A stretch of 19,793 bases of DNA from JANOYY01 sp031418035 (GTDB lineage Bacteria > Actinomycetota > Acidimicrobiia > Acidimicrobiales > JANYDT01): contig JANOWU010000107.1 of NCBI GenBank assembly GCA_031418035.1, positions 1 through 19,793 of the forward strand. The letters run 5' to 3'. The translations under genes were made by a program, and so were the position numbers. This document shows positions 15,108 to 19,793 of this stretch, piece by piece. Position 1 is the stretch's first letter. Each line of letters starts with the position of its first letter. The notes beneath the pieces are model-generated. The model worked only from the letters and a program-made list of their open reading frames with translations. It was not told where the DNA came from and ran no database searches.

Positions 15108-16172
15108 ATGCCAGCTGGTTCGATCGAAATCCGTTCGTTGCGCAAGCGTTTCGGTAGCCCTGAGGGCTCCTTTGTCGACGCATTGGCCGGAGTCGATCTG
15201 GACATCATGGGGGGATCCTTTTTTGTGTTGCTCGGACCGTCCGGGTGCGGGAAGACCACTCTGCTCCGCTGCATCGCCGGTCTTGAGAATCCAACGGACG
15301 GCACCATCCATCTCGACGGCGAGCGTCTCGACACCGTGGCTCCGTATGCGCGCAAAGTAACAACGGTGTTTCAGAGCTACGCGCTCTTCCCGCACATGAC
15401 CGTGGCGCAGAACATCAGCTTCGGTCTCGAGATGTCGGGCCACCGACGATCGACAGCAAAGGGTCGGGTCGAAGAGATGCTCAATCTCGTTCAGATGGAA
15501 GGGTACGGGTCGCGCAAACCATCGCAGCTCTCGGGTGGTCAGCAACAGCGTGTTGCGCTGGCCCGCGCTCTCGCCGTGTCGCCGAGCGTTCTGCTTCTCG
15601 ACGAGCCACTCGCCGCATTGGACCTGAAACTCCGCCGGGGCATGCAAGTCGAACTGAAACGTCTGCAGCGAACGACCGGGGTGACGTTCGTGTTCGTCAC
15701 GCACGATCAGGCGGAGGCGTTGTCGATGGGCGACCGGATCGCAGTGTTCGATCGCGGCGCGATCGCGCAGGTGGGTTCGCCGCGCGAGATCTACGACGCG
15801 CCAACGGACCGGTTCGTGGCTGACTTCATCGGTGAAACGTCCTTTGTCGATGTCGACGTGCGTGTCGATGGTGTTTGGGTCGGGGACATGCTTATTGATT
15901 CGCGTGTCCTCGCTGAGGGGGCTGCCGTCGGTGGACGCCAGACGTTCAGTTTGCGTCCGGAACGAGTGCGGGTGGTCGCAACGGCAAACGCGTCGACGCT
16001 ACGGGCGCGAGTGGACGAGGTCGAGTATCGGGGCGGCGACGTGCTCCTTTTGCTCGATACCGCCGGCGGTCAGAAGATCCTGTGTCGCGATGATCCGTCA
16101 GCGGGGCGTGGACCCGGCGACGAGCTCTTCGTCGAGATCGACGAAGGCTCGATGCGGTCGGTGGCCACGTGA
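15108..16172 (+). CDS. potA: Polyamine ABC transporter ATP-binding protein
   Basis: The 354-residue ATPase that powers spermidine/putrescine uptake, on the cytoplasmic face. Walker A GPSGCGKT (43-50), Q-loop (Gln89), signature LSGGQQQRVALARAL (141-155), Walker B LLLDEP (162-167) and H-loop His199 are intact, followed by a C-terminal TOBE-like regulatory domain (about 240-354). The ATG start places IEIRSLRKRFG at the N-terminus, as in the family. There is no ribosome binding site, but a -10-like TAGCGT lies just upstream. The stop overlaps the potB start (GTGA). Assignment to polyamines rests on the whole operon, especially potD; the ATPase alone could belong to other members of the same transporter class. 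Confidence 0.93.
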   Translation: MPAGSIEIRSLRKRFGSPEGSFVDALAGVDLDIMGGSFFVLLGPSGCGKTTLLRCIAGLENPTDGTIHLDGERLDTVAPYARKVTTVFQSYALFPHMTVAQNISFGLEMSGHRRSTAKGRVEEMLNLVQMEGYGSRKPSQLSGGQQQRVALARALAVSPSVLLLDEPLAALDLKLRRGMQVELKRLQRTTGVTFVFVTHDQAEALSMGDRIAVFDRGAIAQVGSPREIYDAPTDRFVADFIGETSFVDVDVRVDGVWVGDMLIDSRVLAEGAAVGGRQTFSLRPERVRVVATANASTLRARVDEVEYRGGDVLLLLDTAGGQKILCRDDPSAGRGPGDELFVEIDEGSMRSVAT

Positions 16173-17116
16173 GCGACGCTGCTATCTCACGCGCAGCTCG
16201 ACGCGTGTGGCGGTCCTCGCGCCCTGCCGGTCAGAACCCGACCTGGTTTGCCTGGCCAGCGCTCATAGCTCTCGCGGTCATCGTCGGTGCGCCGCTGCTC
16301 CTGGTTTCGGTGTACTCGTTTCTGACGCGAGGAAAGTTTGGTGTCGGCATCGTTTGGGACACCACATTGAACGCGTGGCAGCAGTTCTTCTTCGACGAGC
16401 GCCTCGACGGTTCCCTGCGATTCGATTGGCGATATCTGAAGATCGTGTGGTCGTCGTTCGTGCTCGCTGGACTCACGACGATCGCAACCGCTGTTGTCGG
16501 CGTTCCGACGGCGTTGTGGATTGCCACCCGATCCCCACGTAAGCGACAGCTGTTAGTCTTCGCCGTGACGATTCCTTTTTGGACGAACACGCTCGTTCGT
16601 ACGTACGCATGGATGTTGATCCTGAACGACAACGGCCTCATCAATCGAGCGCTCACCGGGCTCGGTGTCGTCGAAGAGCCGTTGCGCCTCCTGTACGACT
16701 CGACCGCGACACTCATCGGGCTCGTCTATACCTTCGTACCGTTCATGGTCCTCCCGGTCTACGCATCTGCAGAGAAGTTCGATTTCCGTCTCGCTGAGGC
16801 TGCGTACGACCTCGGTGCGCGGCGCGGCGCACTGTTGCGACGCGTCATGCTCCCCTTGCTTCGACCCGGTATCGTGGCCGGCGTCGTGTTGGTGTTCATC
16901 CCGGCCCTCGGCTCGTTCCTCCAACCCGAGTTGCTAGGCGGCGGCAAGTCGCTGATGATAGGCAATCTCATCCAGCAACAGTTCGGGCCGTCGCGCAACT
17001 GGCCATTCGGGTCGGCTGTCGCAGTTGCTCTCCTGATCATCGTCATGGCGGTCCTATTGGTGTTCTCGATTGCTGCTCGACGCATGGCCGAAGTTGGCCA
17101 CTCATGGTTGCTGTGA
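16169..17116 (+). CDS. potB: Polyamine ABC transporter permease
   Basis: A 315-residue inner-membrane permease with about six helices. The first is at 28-50, followed by a larger extracytoplasmic loop (52-90). The EAA loop, EAAYDLGARRGALLRRVMLPLLRPG (210-234), docks onto PotA, and PFWTNTLVRTYAW (136-148) is a PotB/PotH-type signature. The GTG start overlaps the potA stop by four bases, so translation is likely coupled. The N-terminal 25 residues are hydrophilic and Arg-rich. It should pair with potC to form the channel. Confidence 0.93.
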   Translation: MSDAAISRAARRVWRSSRPAGQNPTWFAWPALIALAVIVGAPLLLVSVYSFLTRGKFGVGIVWDTTLNAWQQFFFDERLDGSLRFDWRYLKIVWSSFVLAGLTTIATAVVGVPTALWIATRSPRKRQLLVFAVTIPFWTNTLVRTYAWMLILNDNGLINRALTGLGVVEEPLRLLYDSTATLIGLVYTFVPFMVLPVYASAEKFDFRLAEAAYDLGARRGALLRRVMLPLLRPGIVAGVVLVFIPALGSFLQPELLGGGKSLMIGNLIQQQFGPSRNWPFGSAVAVALLIIVMAVLLVFSIAARRMAEVGHSWLL

Positions 17117-17919
17117 CCATGATGAGTCGTCCGTTCGACACCCGCCGATTTCCTGGCTTTGCGCCGTTGTCGATGGCGGTATTGGCCTTCCTCTACATTC
17201 CGCTCGTCGTCATCGGCGTCTACGCCTTCAACAGCAATCGTGTCGTCACGATCTGGAAGGGCTTCTCCACCTCGTGGTTCAGTGAAGTATGGCGTCGCGA
17301 AGACATCCGAGACGCGATGTCCACCTCGATGATCGTTGCGACCATCGCGATGATCGTTTCGGTCGTGCTCGCGACTGGTGCCGCGCTCGGACTCGTTGGT
17401 ATGGCGCGGCGCCGATCGGTGGTCGCACTCGGACTGATCGGTTCGCCGCTCGTCGTACCCGAGATCGTCAGCGCCGTGGCGACCCTGTCCTTCTTCGTCC
17501 TGGTGAAGATGCCCCTTGGTCGAACGAGCGTGATTCTGGCCCATATCGCGTTCTGCATACCGTTCGCGTTCCTGCCGATCCGTGCCCGCCTCGCCGACCT
17601 TGACCCGCGAGTGTTCGAGGCGGCCGTTGACCTCGGGGCGACGCCCACTCGGGTTCTGCGCCGCGTGACGTTGCCGTTGCTCGGTCCCGGCATCGTCTCC
17701 GGAGCGCTCCTTGCGTTCATCATCAGTCTCGACGACTACCTGATCTCATCCTTCGTTTCCGGGCCAGGAGTCACGACCCTGCCGGTGTTCATTTTCGGCA
17801 TGATCCGCAACGGCATCACACCAGCGGTCAATGCACTCAGTACGCTGCTGCTGCTCGTGAGCTTCGCCGCTCTGTCTTTATCCTTTGTAGTCTCCAACCG
17901 AACACACCGATCCCCGTGA
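17104..17919 (+). CDS. potC: Polyamine ABC transporter permease
   Basis: A 271-residue permease of the PotC/PotI type. The first helix is at 23-42, with AFNSNRVVTIWKGFSTSWF (41-59) after it as in PotC. The EAA loop FEAAVDLGATPTRVLRRVTLPLLGPG (171-196) is followed by SLDDYLISSFVSGPG. The first ATG (17104) overlaps potB by 13 bases; a GTG at 17113 in the same frame overlaps the potB stop exactly as GTGA, as at the other pot junctions, and ATGs at 17119 and 17122 are also possible. The real start is therefore uncertain by up to six residues, none of them in a conserved part. The stop overlaps the potD GTG. Confidence 0.93.
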   Translation: MVAVTMMSRPFDTRRFPGFAPLSMAVLAFLYIPLVVIGVYAFNSNRVVTIWKGFSTSWFSEVWRREDIRDAMSTSMIVATIAMIVSVVLATGAALGLVGMARRRSVVALGLIGSPLVVPEIVSAVATLSFFVLVKMPLGRTSVILAHIAFCIPFAFLPIRARLADLDPRVFEAAVDLGATPTRVLRRVTLPLLGPGIVSGALLAFIISLDDYLISSFVSGPGVTTLPVFIFGMIRNGITPAVNALSTLLLLVSFAALSLSFVVSNRTHRSP

Positions 17920-19184
17920 ACAAATCAACTCAGCCGAAAGCGATGACCATGCGCCGAACTCTTCCATCCCTTCTTGCCGTTGTGGTCCTTGGGTTGGGCT
18001 TTACCGCCTGTAGCAAGGACTCGTCCACCGATACCGCACCAGTCACTTCGGCCGAAGAGGCGTCGACCGAAGCGGCGGCCAGCGAAGCCGGGTCGAGCGG
18101 GGCCGCCGCAACAGAAGCGGCATCCAGCGAGGCTGCAACAACCGAAGCATCGAGCGAGCCCCCGTCGACCGAGGCAGCAGCCTCAGCCGACTTTCCCGGA
18201 TCGGGATCGGGCGAGGTTCAGCTCTACAACTGGACGGACTACATCGATCCAAAAGTCCTCGAGACGTTCAGCAAGGAGACCGGCATCAAAGTTGTTCTGT
18301 CCACATATGACTCCAACGAAACGCTTCTCGCCAAACTGCAAGCCGGTGGTACCGGTTACGACGTGATCGTCCCCTCCGACTACATGGTCAAGCAGATGAT
18401 CGAGTTGGGTCTCCTGCAGGAGGTCAAGCCGTCGTCGTTCCCGAACGGGAAGAACATCAAGTCGAACTTCTTGGACGTGTACTTCGACAATGGTCGCAAC
18501 TACACCGCACCGTACATGTATGGCACGACGGGAATCAGCGTCGACACCACAGCGGTGAAGTCTCCTCCGAAGTCGTGGGCCGACTTCTTCGCCGTGCCGG
18601 AGGAGGCTTCCGGCAAGCTCGGCATCCTGAACGATCAGGTGGAGGTGATCCACGCCGGGTTGCGTGCGGTTGGCGCGAAACCGTGCAGTGAGAACGTTGC
18701 TGACTACGAAAAGGTGCAGACGCTTCTCAAGGACTTCAAGCCCAAGGTGCAGGTCATCAACTCCGATGGTGTGATCGATCGTATGGGCTCCGGTGAGCAG
18801 GTCATGCACATGCAGTGGAACGGGGCGACGCATCGCTCGAAGCTCCAGAAATCCACGATCGCCTACATCTACCCGTCCGACGGCATGACATTGTGGCAGG
18901 ACAACTTCGCGATCCCGAAGGGGGCGAAGAACGTCGACAACGCGAAGATCTTCATCAACTGGATGATGGACCCGAAGCACATCGCCGCGGCCACCAACTT
19001 CGTTGGCTACGACAATGGCATCGCAGGTTCAGGCGACTTCTTCGACCAGGCGCTGAAAGACGATCCGGCGGTCTTAATCCCGGCCGAGGTGGCCTCGTCG
19101 GCCACGCCTCCCGCACCGGTTCCGGCATGTGCGCAGGCCGCAGTCGATCTGTACGACAAGGTCTGGACGTCGTTCAAGAGCTGA
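17916..19184 (+). CDS. potD: Polyamine-binding lipoprotein of the ABC transporter
   Basis: A 422-residue substrate-binding lipoprotein. The signal peptide runs from MRRTL to a lipobox GFTAC (Cys32), where the lipid anchor attaches. A 65-residue low-complexity Ala/Ser/Thr/Glu linker (33-98) tethers the binding domain. The domain begins LYNWTDYIDP, close to E. coli PotD (YNWTEY), and keeps PYMYGTTGISVD (199-210), QWNG (300-303) and WQDNFAIP (327-334), in which Trp327 and Asp329 correspond to the PotD polyamine-binding Trp and Asp. The GTG at 17916 forms a GTGA overlap with the potC stop; ATGs at 17943 and 17949 would still give a complete signal peptide and may be used instead. It is the last gene of the overlap-linked operon. 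Confidence 0.93.
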   Translation: MNKSTQPKAMTMRRTLPSLLAVVVLGLGFTACSKDSSTDTAPVTSAEEASTEAAASEAGSSGAAATEAASSEAATTEASSEPPSTEAAASADFPGSGSGEVQLYNWTDYIDPKVLETFSKETGIKVVLSTYDSNETLLAKLQAGGTGYDVIVPSDYMVKQMIELGLLQEVKPSSFPNGKNIKSNFLDVYFDNGRNYTAPYMYGTTGISVDTTAVKSPPKSWADFFAVPEEASGKLGILNDQVEVIHAGLRAVGAKPCSENVADYEKVQTLLKDFKPKVQVINSDGVIDRMGSGEQVMHMQWNGATHRSKLQKSTIAYIYPSDGMTLWQDNFAIPKGAKNVDNAKIFINWMMDPKHIAAATNFVGYDNGIAGSGDFFDQALKDDPAVLIPAEVASSATPPAPVPACAQAAVDLYDKVWTSFKS

Positions 19185-19253
19185 TTCGGCGCACGTCCGA
19201 GTCGTTCCACGAACCTGTTTGACCCCGAAAAGCTCTATGAAACGGACACGTTT

Positions 19254-19793
19254 ATGAAGGTTGTAGCCACGTCCAAGCATCTTCTGCACGACAACACCAT
19301 CGAGGTGGAGTGGGGCATTCCGCAGGGTCACTGGGAAGCCCCGGTGCGGGCGGAAGTTATCGAGAACGCGCTGCGGCGCGAGCCTGACCGGTTCGATTTC
19401 ATCGATCCGACCGAGCACGGACGAGCGCCGATCGACGCCGTTCACGATCCGGGTCTGCTCGATTTCCTCGAGACGGCCTGGACGCGATTCCAAGACGTTC
19501 GGGTGCAGCGCGAAGTCTTTCCCGACTCGCTGCTGCATCCGGCGTTACGCGAAGACATGACGCCAGCACCTATACCATCGGGCGTCCACGCGCAGATTGG
19601 CTACTGGTGTTTCGAGACCATGACACCGCTTGTGAAGGGCACCTACGAAGCGGCGCGTGCTGCCGTTGATGTTGCGCTCACCGCGACCGACCTCGTGCTC
19701 GGTGGTGAGAAGGTCGCATACGGCCTCTGTCGACCGCCCGGACATCACGCGCCGCGGGCGGCCTACGGCGGGTACTGCTACTTCAACAACGCT
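19254..19793 (+). CDS. Histone-deacetylase-family protein, probable acetylpolyamine amidohydrolase, 3' end cut by window
   Basis: 180 codons are visible, open to the right edge; about half of a typical 340-residue family member. The frame begins MKVVATSKHLLHDN and includes the HDAC-fold landmarks CRPPGHHA, with its tandem active-site histidines, and GGYCYFNNA at the window edge. The N-terminal HWEAPVRAEVIENAL (about 26-40) resembles acetylpolyamine amidohydrolases, which remove acetyl groups from acetylated putrescine, cadaverine or spermidine. The zinc ligands (a DxH further on and a later Asp) lie outside the window. It follows potD by 69 bp on the same strand with no visible terminator, so it is probably part of the pot operon. 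That supports polyamines as its substrate over acetoin- or protein-directed relatives. Confidence 0.85.
   Translation, partial: MKVVATSKHLLHDNTIEVEWGIPQGHWEAPVRAEVIENALRREPDRFDFIDPTEHGRAPIDAVHDPGLLDFLETAWTRFQDVRVQREVFPDSLLHPALREDMTPAPIPSGVHAQIGYWCFETMTPLVKGTYEAARAAVDVALTATDLVLGGEKVAYGLCRPPGHHAPRAAYGGYCYFNNA

Noticed and set aside
14911..15360. Plus-strand small gene upstream of potA
   Set aside because: The frame runs into potA in another phase, has no ribosome binding site, and its translation looks like non-coding sequence.
14889..15704. Minus-strand open frame of 271 codons covering the copB-potA gap and part of potA
   Set aside because: It is antisense to the potA Walker A and signature motifs and encodes no recognisable domain.

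Overview
This window looks like chromosome from a moderately GC-rich actinobacterium, possibly Acidimicrobiia; the class is a guess from gene content. Supporting signs are frequent GTG starts, genes starting only a few bases after a promoter -10 element, a CtpE-like P-type ATPase, and sigma-B/sigma-F-type promoters. Both edge genes are cut by the window: a Ca2+-type ATPase at the left and a polyamine-deacetylase-like gene at the right. I see no rRNA, tRNA, CRISPR array, insertion sequence or phage gene.

Layout. (1) Positions 1-7160, minus strand: an arginine deiminase operon in the order arcD (YfcC-type antiporter), arcA, arcB, arcC, then a P2A-type cation ATPase whose start overlaps the arcC stop. 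(2) 7354-12241: a low-affinity-iron-permease-family gene (minus) divergent from a CtpE-like P-type ATPase (plus), followed by an ftsH paralogue (plus). (3) 12192-14751, minus: a CopB-type copper ATPase followed by a small secreted protein, convergent with ftsH and overlapping its end. (4) 15108-19793, plus: a potABCD polyamine ABC-transporter operon with start/stop overlaps, then an acetylpolyamine amidohydrolase / histone-deacetylase-family gene.

Main observation. Every transcription unit in the left three quarters has a GTTT-N15-GGGTA promoter upstream in the right orientation: arcD, the iron permease, ftsH and copB match exactly, arcA matches with N16, and the CtpE-like gene has GTTG-N15-GGGTAT. 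This is the known recognition pattern of general-stress sigma factors (B. subtilis SigB, mycobacterial SigF). The pot operon has no good match and shows a different -10 candidate (TAGCGT). The first 14.8 kb therefore reads as one stress regulon: fermentative ATP and ammonia from arginine, three different cation or metal ATPases, a membrane-protein quality-control protease and a small membrane protein. The polyamine unit beside it is metabolically related, because arginine and ornithine are polyamine precursors, but appears separately controlled.

The regulon reading rests on pattern recognition by eye. No sigma factor or anti-sigma gene lies in the window.
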